From positions 496,001-560,000 of the forward strand of contig LR877154.1 in assembly GCA_903995115.1 (NCBI GenBank): a stretch of DNA of 64,000 nucleotides. Direction: 5' to 3'. This document shows, piece after piece, positions 42,333-55,104 of this stretch (positions are counted from its first letter, which is position 1; the number at the start of each line of letters is the position of its first letter). This DNA is from Angomonas deanei. Its lineage: Eukaryota; Euglenozoa; Kinetoplastea; Trypanosomatida; Trypanosomatidae. The translations under genes were made by a program, and so were the position numbers. The notes beneath the pieces are model-generated. The model searched no databases and was not told the DNA's origin. It saw only the letters and a program-made list of their open reading frames with translations.

Positions 42333-44102
42333 GTCTTCCATACGTTTGGGATTCGCCTCGTTTATAGGATTGTTATCCTTGTGAGAAGCATCTTTCTTGA
42401 GGGGTTTGCTAGGCGGTCTGCCACGGCGGCGAGGCGCAATATTATTATTATTATTATTCGTGTCGTGGTGATCAGTGATTTCCTCTTTATCCTTCTCAAC
42501 CGTGATCGTCTCCTTACGTTCGTTCGTTTCCTTCTTATTATTATTATTATTAGTGTTGTCCTCCTCTGCCGTAACCTCTTTTCCATCCGTACCGATAACT
42601 TCATTATTTTCAGTCGTATTCTTATTATCGTTTTCATTATTATTATTATTATCATCCACTGGTGTAGGACTGTGAGAAGTAGTCGTGGATGTTTCTTTCC
42701 TGAGATGTTTGCTAGGCGGTCTCCCACGTCTGCGAGGAATATTATTATTATTATTATTATCATCCTTATTTTTATTTTGATTATTATTCTTAATATTATT
42801 TTGATCTTTTCTTTCTTGCATCTTTTCTACTTTTTCCAAATCCTTTTTCCACTTCCATAATAAAATTTCATCTTCCTTTTTTTTTAAATTCAGTAATTTT
42901 ATTTCTTCCACCTGTCGCTGTGCTAGCCACTTTTTTGCCGCTTGTACCATTATTTTATCCATCTGATTTTGAATTTTATGTTTCCGTTTCGTTTCCGCTT
43001 TTTTTATTTCTTCCAATTTTTTTCGTTTATTATGTTCTTCTTTTTCCTTTTCTTTTCGTATTTTTTCCTCTTCCCGATTTCGTTTTTTCGCCTCTTTTTC
43101 TAATTTTAACGTTTCCTTCTCTTTTAAGAATTTAAGGTATTTTTTCTTCACGGTGAGATCGTCGTCGGTGCCGTCTTCCTCGTAGCATTGATCATAAAAA
43201 GAAGAGGGTGGATGTACATTTAACAAAATGGCTAATTTTTTTTCTTTTATTAACGATTTTTTCAATTTTTTTTCGGCCAATATTTTCGGATCGGTTCGTT
43301 CGATATTATTGCGACGACAAATTTCTAAACTTTCCGTTAAAATATTATTTTTATCATTATGATGATTGGAAAATCCGTTTAATAATAATTGTAAATATTG
43401 TTTCCAATAACAGACATTACAAGGTGAAGTAATGATCGAATTATCATTCTGATTATTTTCATTATTCTGACAATTTTCATTACAATTATGTTTTAACACC
43501 GTTTTCATTTCTTTAGGTGGAAAATAATTTTCAAGTCGCACGACACATTCTTTTTTATTTTCATGTTCATCCTTTTGTTGTAAATCTTCTTTGGTGAGAA
43601 TTAAATGATCCAAATAGTGCACAAAATCACAAAATTTTTCCCAAAATTCATTTTTATTTTTTTTATGCTTATCGATATTTTCTAATAACGTATCGGCCTC
43701 CCACACCTCTCCACGGAAGATACGCTTATCCAACTCATTTTCCTTATTATTATTACTATTTTCATTTTATTATTATTATTATTATTATCCTCTTTTTCAT
43801 TATTTTCATCATTTTGTTGCATGGTGTAGCTTCCCTCCTCAATAATCGCCTCCCTCGGTTTATTTTTCAAAAACGCCCGTTCCATAATCGTCGTTTCACA
43901 CTTTTCTCGTGTCGTACAATAAAAAGCACGGACGGTGTGTTGTTGCCCAATGCGGTAACACCGCGCCAAGGCTTGATCTTCATTACTCGTCGTATAATCG
44001 TTATCCAATAATAAAATGAGATGCGAAGACTGCAAGTTCACGCCACAGCCACCAGCCTTCATGGAAATTAAAAAAAATAAGCAAGGTGTCTCCTTATTTT
44101 CA

Positions 44103-44155
<53 letters not shown>

Positions 44156-46980
44156 TTTTATTATTATTATTATTATAATTTTGAAAACGTAGCATGGATT
44201 GTTTTCGTTCCGCCTCGCTCGTCGAGCCGTTCAGATACTCTACATAATCCCGCCAACCCATCGCGGTGAAATATTCCAACACTAATTCAAACGTACTTAA
44301 AAAATGCGTAAAAATAACGACTTTTTTTTGGGCTATAAAGGCGCGCGTGAGAAATAAATGTAATAGTAATAATTTTCCGCTGCCGGCGAGGGCTAGCTCC
44401 GCTCCACCGTTATGATTATTATTATTATTATTTTCGTTTTTATTTTTATTAAAATTATGATATTGAAATGGATTCGGCGTTTGAAATTTTAATTCATTTA
44501 ATTTATGATTTTGCAAAACGTTTGAAAAAAAAGGCAAATTAAAAGAATGGGTACAAATCTGTTGTGCCGTGATTTCACTGACTTGTTGAGAGGTAAGGGC
44601 GTAGGCCTGCTCTTTTTTTTTTAATAATAGTACTTCATTATTATGATTATTATTTTCAGAATTATTCGATTCTTTTTTATTTTCTTTTTCCTCTTCACTA
44701 CTGGTACTATCACTAGCATCACTATCGCTTTCCTCTTCGCTATCCGAGACGGCAATCACCGCCGGCGTTCGTTTTTCTTTTCGTAATAAAGTTAATAATT
44801 CTTTCTGTAAAGTTGTGATTGGACACAATAACGTATGATAGGTCATTTCTAAATTTTTATCGACATCTTTTTTCGTTCTGCGTAACAAAAATGGCTTTAA
44901 TATTTGATGCAAACGTAAAATGAGAAGTTGATTTTCCTCGTCAGAGAGTTGTACATCTTTTTCGGTAATTTCATTATTTTCATTACTTTTACTTTTATTT
45001 TTATTTTGTTTTACCTTTTCACTCGCATATTTCAAAAAAGGTCGTCGAAAAACTTCCTCAAAGGAATCATTTTCCGTAAAAATATCCGCATTTAAATAAT
45101 ACAACAAGGACCATAATTCTTCCAAGTCATTGTTGATGGGCGTTCCGGTTAGAATTAATTTACGTTCCGCGTGTATGTGTTGCACGATGCATTGGGCGGT
45201 GTGGGTCTGCAAGTGGCTGACGGCCTTGTGGGCCTCGTCGATAATGATATAATGAAATTTTAGTTTGGAAAGAGTTTGGTACTGTTGTCGGACGGCGTGG
45301 ATGGGCATCACGACGATATCGATATAATTTTTATTATTTTCATTTTTATTATCTTCATTTTGATATTCATCACGCTCCGCGGCGGTGAGTTCTTTGATGG
45401 GATCTTCCAACGTGTTAAATATTTTAACATTTAAATAATCTTTCGCGAAAAGATCGGCGGACTCTTTCCACTCTCGCACCACCGACAGCGGCGCCAACAC
45501 CAAATGCGGATAACCAATTTTTTTATTATTTTTATAATTATTATTTTTATCTAAATAATGTACAATCTTGTGTAAGTTTCGTTCCTTCAAAATCATCAAA
45601 AATGCTAAGGTCTGTATTGTTTTGCCAACGCCCATCTCATCCGCTAAAATGCCGTTAATCTGATTTAAATGTAATGAAAACAAAAACCGAAGTCCGTCGA
45701 GTTGATGCGGAAACAACGTCGCTGACAAATGCTGTGGGGGATTTTGTAGAAAGTGTGCCTCGCTCGTCGCGTGTTTTAAAAAATAATTATCTTATTATTA
45801 TTATTATTTGAATTATTCGTGTTAGACATGTATTGTTGAAATTTTTCATAATCGGATAAATTTTTATCATTTTTATTTTTAGAAACGGATTCAAAAATAT
45901 TTTCATTTTCATTTTCATTTTGATGTAATAGTTTTGCGCGTTCTCGCAATTTCACGCCAATTTTCATCATAAAATCATCCGTTTTTTCCATAATCGATAA
46001 TAAGGCAGAAATTTTTAACAAGGAAACGTGTTTCACAAACTCTGTCGTATCTTTATTTTTTAACGCCGCCAGCCTCGCCCGAGTTTTGGCCTCTTCCTGT
46101 AACGTATGGTATTGAAATACTTCCATCGAAAGTTGAATAGAAAAGAAAAATGAATTTCTTTTTTTATTTTGATTTTGATTTGAAAATGAAATAAAGGAAT
46201 GCCGCCAGCAGGACCAGACAGAAATGGGGAAGGGATCCTTTATATTATTATTATGCATACATTGTGGATAATAATTAGAAAAAATATTTTTAATATTATT
46301 ATTTTCATTTTTATTACTATTATTATTATCTTGTAGAGAATAGGCGGATAATTCGTTTTTTATATTCTGTTCCGTTTTTACAATCGTTTCACATAATTTT
46401 TCACTTTTTAGATATAAATTTTCTTTTACCGTGTCAAATAAAATTTTTGACGTGTTCATTTTATAACGAAAATTTTGAATATTATTTTCCTGAAATTCTC
46501 TTTTTTGATTATCATTTTGGGAATGAAGAATGAAAAAAGACAACATCGTTTCTTTTATGATTTGATTTTTATTGAATTGTAAATTATTATTATTATTATT
46601 ATTTATGATGATTTCATTTTCTTTGTTTTCTGTTTTTTCATTATTCTTGGAGAAAAAAATCGTAAGTGATAATTTCTTTTTTCACTTTTGCTCTTTTTTT
46701 TAGGAGCATTTATTTTTAATTCTGTTTTATGATTTTCTGTTATTGCCGCTTCATCATTATTATTATTATGATTTATTTGTATTTTATTATTATTCTTATT
46801 ATTATTTTTTTCTGGAAAGGGAAAATCAAAAAGATTGGAAACTTGAAAAATATTATCTTCTGATTTCTGTTTTAGTGTAATTTCATAATTATAATGATTT
46901 TTATTATTACTTAAAATAATATTTTCCTTGTTGGATCGGACAATATCGTAAAAATCGTCAAAAATATAACTTTTCTGCAT
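41655..46980 (-). CDS. SNF2-family chromatin remodeller with four AT-hooks, several frame breaks
   Basis: Five minus-strand frames join in order (46980, 46546, 45728, 44062 and 43733 are their left-reading starts). The N-terminus is Asn-rich. A stretch ARLAALKNKDTTEFVKHV with LLSIMEKTDDFMMKIG recalls the post-HSA region of SNF2/BRM ATPases. The ATPase has QLDGLRFLFSLHLNQINGIL, GVGKT near 45625, DEAHK near 45235, LTGTPINND, FLLRRTKKDVDK, GGCGVNLQSS and ARCYRIGQQ. A coiled charged region follows. Four AT-hooks sit in the tail near 42725, 42420, 42050 and 41675 (core RGRPP or RGRPR), between long Asn runs. It acts on nucleosomes using ATP; the subfamily is uncertain. DEAHK fits neither DEGH of SNF2 nor DEAQ of INO80, and is closer to ISWI. 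Confidence 0.7.
42283..42332. repeat. (ATT)n microsatellite, long Asn run
   Basis: About 16 ATT units encode the longest Asn run of the AT-hook tail. Confidence 0.85.
44107..44177. repeat. (ATT)n microsatellite at a frame break
   Basis: A long ATT tract interrupted by a T6 run near 44154-44159. It lies between the two helicase halves of the SNF2 gene, where the reading frame is lost. A contraction, expansion or T-run error here would explain the break. Confidence 0.8.
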
Positions 46981-47352
46981 TATAAAATCTATTTTTTTAT
47001 TTATTTATATTTTTAAAAAAAAAAAAAGTGCTGTATGTCTGTTTTTGAATCTAAAAAAAAAAATGAATATTCTGAAATAGTATAAAAATATTTTATGATT
47101 GTTTTTTTTTTTTTTTTGTTGTGAAAATCTTTTTTTTGGGGAAAAAAATAAAAGAGAGAAAATGAATTAATACAATATTTTCCATCAAAGCATTCGTAAA
47201 ACAAACACACACACACACATAAAAAGCTTTAAAAAAAAAAAAGATTTATACTTTATTATTCGATTAATTACTCGTTTATTAAAAATAAATTATATTATGA
47301 AAAAGAGAAAAAAAAGAAAAAATTATTATAATTATGATTTTATTATTTTTAT
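46981..47352. other. Intergenic, homopolymer-rich
   Basis: A and T runs and a CA repeat near 47206-47218. No gene is seen. Confidence 0.5.
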
Positions 47353-48309
47353 TTACAATAATCGTCGTTTCTTCGCGGTGTTCATGTATGGTTTCAGCAC
47401 CCACTCGACCTCCGCGTCATCCATGTCTAACGTGCCTAACATTATCTTATACGGTGTCAGCTCAAAACGTGGTCCCACCTCCGTCAGCTGCACGGCATTT
47501 AAATTATTGGAATTATGATTATTATTATTATTATTTTCCGCATTATTAGAATTTGAAAAATAATGTAATCGACTGTCCACTGAAAAAGTGTGATGCCGAA
47601 AGCTAATAAAATCTTCATTATTATCAAACGTCAAGACACGCGTGACGCCTTCCTCTTTTGGTACTGGAAATAAATATTTTAAAATATTTTTTATCCGCAG
47701 ACCAAGCGGGGTTGAAAAATTTTCAAAAATTAAGTGCGGATACTGTTCTGACATCGTCCCTACTTCCTTAATTTCATGTCGCGTCACTAAATTATGAATC
47801 GTAAAGATAATCGTCGGCCCTAACGGCAGATGAGAAATAATGAGCGAGTCTGGCACGCCTTGGGATTCTTGCACGATAATCAAATCGGAATAATTTTCTT
47901 TGCGTACCGCTTCCATCAAACTTTTTTTATTGTGATTGCCTCGATTGAGGCGAACGGCGTTGGGGATAATTAATCGAACTTCCTTCGCGAATTCTAAAAG
48001 TTTTTGAGACGCGTTACGGGACGTGGTGACGAGCACGCGAGGCTCCTCCACCCCGGCGTTGGCATACTCATCATCCAAATCCTTTTCCTTTTCATCATTA
48101 TTTAAAAAATAACGTTTCGTTTGATTGTCGTCGAGTTCGGAAAACTTTTTGAGCGCGAGGGCGTCTTTTTTTAAGTGTCCTGGCAGTGGCGTTTGATGCT
48201 GCAGTGCATCGTTAAACTGAGCTTTACGGACGGCAATGAGTTGATGTACTTTTTCTTTTTCCCGCTTTTCGAGAAATTCTTTTCGACTGCGTATAACACT
48301 TCTTCGCAT
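47353..48309 (-). CDS. IMP4: IMP4, U3 snoRNP Brix-domain protein
   Basis: IMP4 is part of the U3 snoRNP (with MPP10 and IMP3) in the small-subunit processome and helps U3 pair with pre-rRNA. The 318-residue frame is intact. Residues 1-50 form the basic start (MRRSVIRSRKEFLEKREKEK). The Brix domain reads PRVLVTTSRNASQKLLEFAK, IPNAVRLNRG, SDLIIVQESQG, LIISHLPLGPTIIFTIHN and VTRVLTFDNNEDFISFRHHT, then LTEVGPRFELTPYKI with a C-terminal VEWVLKPYMNTAKKR. One Asn run (about residues 263-271) is inserted before VGPRFEL, which is the only departure from the usual family length of about 290. Confidence 0.95.
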   Translation of the reverse strand: MRRSVIRSRKEFLEKREKEKVHQLIAVRKAQFNDALQHQTPLPGHLKKDALALKKFSELDDNQTKRYFLNNDEKEKDLDDEYANAGVEEPRVLVTTSRNASQKLLEFAKEVRLIIPNAVRLNRGNHNKKSLMEAVRKENYSDLIIVQESQGVPDSLIISHLPLGPTIIFTIHNLVTRHEIKEVGTMSEQYPHLIFENFSTPLGLRIKNILKYLFPVPKEEGVTRVLTFDNNEDFISFRHHTFSVDSRLHYFSNSNNAENNNNNNHNSNNLNAVQLTEVGPRFELTPYKIMLGTLDMDDAEVEWVLKPYMNTAKKRRLL

Positions 48310-48536
48310 TTTTTTTGTTTAATAATTAATAATTATTGTTTTTGTTTTTTTCTTTGAAAAAAAAAAAGGAGAAATGGAGAAATAATAATGAATAAAAAGA
48401 GCTAAAATATGAAATCAATCATACTCAAAAAAAAAAAAATATCACTTTTATAAATACAAAAGAATCTTTTTTTATATATATATATGTACAGACAGCAAGT
48501 AAAAACAACGATAGAAATAAAAATACAAACATTTAT

Positions 48537-51500
48537 TTATTTCACCTCACAGCGGACCCCACTTCGTTTGTATTTTAACAAAACCGTATACTGTAACGAT
48601 AAGTCCGACTCCGCCACGGTGAGCACTTTTTCCATCCATAATTTTTCCTCAAACTTCGATTGAATACTTTTTCGAATAAATTTTCCCAATAATAGCTCCG
48701 TTTCCTCTTCTTCTAAATTATTTTCAGAATTATTATTATTTTCATTATTAAAATTATTATTTTTATGATTTCTATAAAATGGAATTTGTTCAATAATATA
48801 CGACGTTTCCACCGCCGGGTGACACGACAAAAAGGACGACGAACTGACTTGCAGTAATGTTTTTAAAAATAAAGCTGGAATAAACATAATTTGATTTATT
48901 TTTAATATTTTATGATTTTCATTTTCATTATTATTATTATTATTTTCAAATTTTAAATTTGGATTTAACATTATTATTTCATTGACGGTAATTCCGTAAC
49001 GATGAGAAATAGAATATAAACTTTCATTTTTTTCCGTCGTGTGCAAAAAATAACGAATTTTTTGATTCTTTTCATTATTATTATTCGAAATCGTTTTCGT
49101 CTCGCATTGATAATAATATTGTAACGTCAGTTGCACTAATTTTTTAAATAATTGTGTTTGTACTTCCACGGATAAATAATTATTATTATTATTTTCAATT
49201 TTATTATTTTCATTTTCATCATTTTCGTTTGGAATCGAAATATTAAAAATATAATAGATGGCTTTGTAAATATTTTTATCTTGTTTCATCAATAATAATA
49301 ATCCCTCTTCCTCTTTTCCCATTCGAAATAATAAAAACAAAATGGCCTCTTTTTGTTGAAAACTTTTACATAAATTATAAATTTCTTTAATATTTTCCAA
49401 ATACAGCCAAAAATTTCGTAAAAAGGATAATAAATGATTATTTTTATTATTATTATTATTTTCGTATTCGATTAGTAAAGTTGTTATCAAAAATGCGTGT
49501 TTTTTGACGAGTGGAAAATAATAATTTTGATACCAAATATTTTTATTATTATTATTTTCATTTTCACTTTTTTCTTTTATTGTTTTCAAATATAAAAATA
49601 AATGAAAACGATCATTGTACTGTAATGTTTCGACGACTTCCATTGGGGAAATCAATAACTCAAAATTATTATTATTATTATTTTCTTTTTTGGATAATAA
49701 TAAGGAAATTGTTTTTTGTTCATTAATAATAAACAAATACGGCAAAATCGTAAATAATTCTGTGAAATTATTATTATTCCACAAAAATTGAGAAATGGAA
49801 GAAAATAATTCCTCTTCGAATTCAAACACTATTTTATTTTCATTTTTTTCATTATTTTTTAAAATTTGTTTTTGTAAAAACACAAAAATGTGCATTGCGT
49901 CTAAAAATTGAATATTTTGAATTAATAATAATCCGTAACTTTTTATTAACGTCAATTGCTGTAAAATGGAATAATTTTCAATTTCTGTATTATTATTATT
50001 TTCGTTATTTTTATTTGAAATTTCTAAATTAGGATTTAATAGGTTTTCATTATTTTGATTAAATAATAAAATCCATTTTTTATAAAAACATTCCGCAATC
50101 GTCAACGCATTTTTTTTTGTATAATTATTTTTATATTTTTGACTATTTTTCAAAAATAAAATGGGGTCTTTTTCTAAGGATCGAATCAATAATAAATCAT
50201 AATAGCACGTGGAAATATTATTTTCATTTTCATTATTATTATTTTCATTTTTTTCATTATTATTATTATTTTCAGGAATTACGCCCGATAACAATAAACA
50301 ATAACTGAAACGATTCAAAATAATTCATTATCATTTCCCATTCCTTTTTATCGTCTTTTTTCAAAATAGTGGTTAATACATTTAATAATCGATGAACATA
50401 TTTTAATGTATTATTTTTATTATTTTGATTTAAGTTTATTTTTATTTTTTCTAATAGTAATGGTATTAAATATTGTTTTGCAATATGTTCGGACGTATTT
50501 TTTTGATGTAATACCATTAAATTTTTTTGAATTATTATTTTTATGTTTATTTTCTACTTTTAGGGCTAACTGGTACGCCTCCCAATAAGGGGAAATATTA
50601 ATTTTATTATTATTATTATTATTTTTTTATTTTTGGCATAAAAATAATTTCCATTTTCGATGAATTCCATCTATTTGATCGTTTTCATCGGTAAGAGTAA
50701 CGCGTAACATTAAATTATTATTATTATAATTATTATTATTATTTTCGGATCGAAGACGAATAAAATAATTCATTTCATTATTTTTATTATTATTTTGATA
50801 AAAATAAAATAAATTTAAAGAACGAGGATGAATATTATAAAATGGTAATTTTCCTCTGTAAATATCTTTTAATAAATAATAATTATTATTATTATTATTT
50901 TGATTATTTAAATTATATTCTAATAATCGAAATTCCACATTTTTCAAAACGGAATTATTATGATTATTATTATTTTCATTTTTTTCCGGATTTACCGCCG
51001 CTAACACCGAAACATAAAACACATTATTTTCATTATTATTATTATTATTATTATTTTCATTATTTTCAAAATTATTATTATTATTTTTCTTATAATTGGA
51101 AAGGGGCGATGCCATTCATAAAAAAAGGAAATGCAACATTATAATTTGTATTTAATATTAAATGAGGAAAAATCATTTTTGGTTCATTTATTTTATTATT
51201 ATTATTATTATTTTGAATCGAGAAACACTGAAACCAATCGCACCAGGAAACGACTAAAATAGAATTATTATTATTATTATTTTCAGAATTATTATTTTTA
51301 TTATTTTTTTGATTAATCCATAATAAGGAAGGATGGTATACATTATAATTTATTTTAATGTAATGGAATACACTTTGATCGAAATTATTATTATTATTAT
51401 TATTATTATTTTGAAAAATCGGATAAAAAAATGAAAATTTAGGAAAATTCACAATTTTCAGAAATGTTTTACTATTATAATCGTACAACGAAACCCCCAA

Positions 51501-52636
51501 AAATGAAATATAACCGAAAAAAAAATGATTATTTTCAGAATTTTCAGCATTATTTTCATTTTTATACCATTTTATACATTTTATTTCATTTTTAATGGAA
51601 AAATGATCGTTTAGTAAAATGAAATTTTCTTCCTTCACAATACAATTCATATTTTTTTCTAAATTATTATTATTATTATTATTATTATTATTTGAAACTA
51701 AATAAATACAACTACCCACTGACACCGCCACTGGTGGCTCATTATTATGATTATTATTTAAATTATTATTATTATTATTATTTTGATTAAAATAAAGAAA
51801 ATTACTAAAATTTAACGTATTAGTATTATTTTCATTTTCGTTATTATTATTATTTTGAATATTATTATTAAAAAAAGGCGCTACAGCAATATGACGAATA
51901 CCATCCATCATTATTTCTTCATTATTATTATTATTATTATTATTTATTATTTTTTTTCTCCAAACATTATTAAAATTTTGAAAATTTTTATTTATATTTT
52001 TATGTTGCGGTTTATTTTTTTGATGTAAATGATAATTGTATTCATTATCAAAAAACAAAGTTTGAAAAATGATTTCACCGCCGGCGTCACCGCTAATAAA
52101 AGTAAAACTCTCTTTTTATTATTATTTTCATTTTTTTCATTTTCATTATTATTATTATTATTATTTTCAGAATTATGATAATTATAAAAAGCATTGATGC
52201 TCGTCACACTTTCTTCGTGAAAAGACGGCATAAAATACAAAATTTTGGATGATAAATTATTATTATTTAAATTATTATTGACAAACACAGAAATAATTTT
52301 AAAAATAATGATCGAACCGTCCGTCGTGCCTACCATCACTAAATCCGGAATATCATTTTCATTTTCTAAAATATTATTCTTATTTTCAAAATTATTATTA
52401 TTATTATTATTCATAATATACACGCACGAAACGTTTTGTTGCCCAAAAAGGGTTTCTTCTAACGGAAAAGTATTAAATTTAAATAAATTTTCAGAAATTG
52501 TACAATTTTCATTTATTTTTTCATTATTATTATTGATGGAATCGTCAGAGGAATAAGAATAATAAGAAGAATCACTTTCATTATTATTATTATTTTGTTT
52601 TTCGATGGTTTCTTCGCTAAAAGAATTATTTTCCAT
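48537..52636 (-). CDS. VPS41: VPS41-like trafficking protein with C-terminal LysM, several frame breaks
   Basis: VPS41 is a HOPS subunit in late endosome and lysosome fusion. The N-terminal part has beta-propeller-like pieces: DLVMVGTTDGSIIIFKI, VAVSVGSCIYLVS, HPSLLWINQ, LVVSWCDWFQCFSI and FFMNGIAPFQ, fitting VPS41 segments (for example ISGLAPL). The alpha-solenoid holds EIYNLCKSFQQKEAILFLLF with RMGKEEEGLLLLM and KNIYKAIYYI, close to VPS41 CQQRNFVEETVYLLSRMGNS. Where VPS41 has a RING, this protein has a LysM unit at about 48880-49050 (SLYSISHRYGITVNEIIMLN with MFIP). No RING is seen. LysM and the solenoid share one unbroken frame (48537-50318). Four or more frame changes lie upstream of that. 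Asn runs are very many. Confidence 0.6.
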
Positions 52637-52866
52637 TTTTTTTTCTATTTTTGTTTTTTTATTATTACTTTCTTGAAAGCTGAAAAAGAGAAAGAAAACA
52701 TAAAATTCACTAAAATAAAAAGAATTTCTTTTTTTTTCGAAGTAGTCTCCATTTTTTTTTTAATCATTATTATTCTACAAAAATAAAAAGATGAAATGAT
52801 ATTTGTTCGTACAGAAAAAAAAAAAAGAAAATTATAAAATGTATAAAAAAAAAAAAATTAATATTT

Positions 52867-54927
52867 CTATTTTGGAATTTTAGAGGTATAATTATTATAC
52901 AAAACAGAATTAAATAATCCTTTTTCAATTTCTCTTCGCTGAATCGATAAAAATGAAAGTTTTTTACTTTCTTCTTCAATTTTTTCAATTTCGTTACTTT
53001 TTTTATGATTATTATTTTATTTTCATTATATAACTGTGTAAAATTTTGTTTTAGAAAAGCGGCGTTGTAGCCATATCGTAATAACAAGGACGTTAAAAAT
53101 AAAATATAACGTTTTTGGTGTTCCGCATTTTCTAAATTTATTTCATTATTATTATTTTTATTATTATTATTATTTTGTAATTCTTCAATTTTTAATAAAG
53201 CAGACGTTAATTGAAGTTGTATGGTTTCTTTTTCTTTTATCGTTTGTTTTAATTTTATTTTCCAAATATTATTTTGATTTTGATTATTTTCTTGAAAACT
53301 GCTGTTATTATTATTATTTTCATCGTTGGTCAGTGTACTAAAATTATTTAACGTTGTATTATTAAAATTATTATTATTTTGCGAATTATTTTTATAAATT
53401 TCAATCACACTTTTTAATTCTTCAATTTCGTTTTCCAACACGCGTACGGTATGCATAATATTATTATGATTTTCATTTTCATTATTATTATTATTATTAT
53501 TTTCAGAAAATCCTCCAACATGTAATTCTTCATAATCTTTCAACTTTAAACTTAAAATTTTATTTTCCGCGTTTATTTCTTCATTTTCGGTTTGTAATTG
53601 TATATTTGATTGTTCTAACAAGGAAAGACGATCTTTGATTACAGTATATTTATCATTTAATTCTCTTTTTTCGTCACATTTTAAAATATAAAGTTCTTCG
53701 GAATTTTTTAAATTTTCAGATAATGGTTTCGATTTCGGTATTTTTCTTTTTTAATTCCGCTTGAAAATCTTTTTTTGTTTTTTCCAACTTTTCTTCTAAC
53801 GCGATAATCACTTTATCTTTTGCATTATTATTATTATTTAAATTATTATTATTTTGCTGATTATTATTTTCTTCCAATAATGTTTTATATTTGTATTTAT
53901 AACTGTGTAATTCTTCTTCGGATCGTTTTAATAAATGATTTAATTCTTTTTTTTCATTTTCTAAAATATTCACTTTTTTTTCTAAACGAAGAAAATTTTT
54001 GCGTAATAAATAATTATCATTGACATCAAAATTAAAATTTTCATTATTATTATTATTATTACTATTTTGGCTATTTTCTAAAAAAGAAGATTCCTCTTTT
54101 TGAATTAAAGAATGACTGCGACTATTACTTTTATTTTTATTATTTTTTATTATTTTCATTATTGTTATTATTATTATTATCCTCTGCTAAGCTGGGAGAG
54201 CGTGTTCGTATAATATTCGGAATAGAAAGAAGACTGTCACTTTCTCTTTTTAATTTATTATTTTGATTATTATTTTCGGAATTATTATTATTTTGAATAT
54301 TTTCTGAACTTTTTTTTTCATTTTCATTTTTTTTCAATGAAAATTTTAAAAGTGTTTTTTTTACGGAATTCGATAAAATAATTTGCGTTTCTTTTTTCAT
54401 TTGCCGTAAAATATTTAAGACAAATTCTTTTTTGGAAAGTGCCAATAATAATAAAAATAACGCACTAAATTCTAAAAATAATGAATTATGATCATTATTT
54501 TCATTTTCATTTTCATTATTATTATTTTCATTTTCTTCCTCGTCCATTAACGATTGTGGATCAAAATAATTTAATAATGTATTATTATTATTTTCTTCTG
54601 AATTATTATTATTTTCAAACACATAATGAATTTTAATATAATCGTTCATGTGACGGACGAGCGTGGATAAAATACTTTTTTTTAATATTTTATTTTTAAA
54701 ACTATATTTTTTCATTTTTTCGACCTCTTCCAAATCTTTGAAAATTAAATTTTTATTATTTTCATTATTTTTTCTAAAAAGGTTAAACAATAATAATAAA
54801 TCGATCCGTCTTGTAAATCTGAAAATTTTTCTGGAATGGTATAATTATTATTATTATTATTATTTTGTTTTATGATTTGTTGGACAAATTCTAAAATGGC
54901 ATTTTTTAATTCTAAATTTTCGCTCAT
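52867..54927 (-). CDS. Hook-like coiled-coil protein, several frame breaks
   Basis: The start MSENLELKNAILEFVQQIIK, then LQDGSIYYYCL, KMKKYSFKNKILKKSIL and LVRHMNDYIKIHYVF fit the N-terminal Hook domain outline (short helices of a calponin-like fold). LFLEFSALFLLLLALSKKEF and ILRQMKKETQIIL follow. The remainder is heptad-type coiled coil (RLEKKVNILENEKKELNHLL; MLEQSNIQLQTENEEINAEN). Hook proteins link cargo to dynein. The true end is in another frame than the longest one: near 53000 the reading moves to KLSFLSIQRREIEKGLFNSV with a stop at 52867-52869. About four frame changes separate the pieces. Another coiled-coil protein cannot be excluded. Confidence 0.5.
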
Positions 54928-55104
54928 TTTTTTTTTTTAATTATTTTTTTTTTTTTTTCTATTTTGAAAAAAAAAAGAGAGAAAAATATTTGAAAAGGTT
55001 TTTATAAATAAACAAAAAAAACACCAATAATAATAATAATGTAAAATTACAAAAAAAATATATATTAGTGTGTGAATATTATTAATTATTTATGTATTAT
55101 TTAT

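Noticed and set aside
41628-42860. 410-residue plus-strand frame rich in Ile
   Set aside because: It is the antisense reading of AAT repeats in the AT-hook tail. It has no family features.
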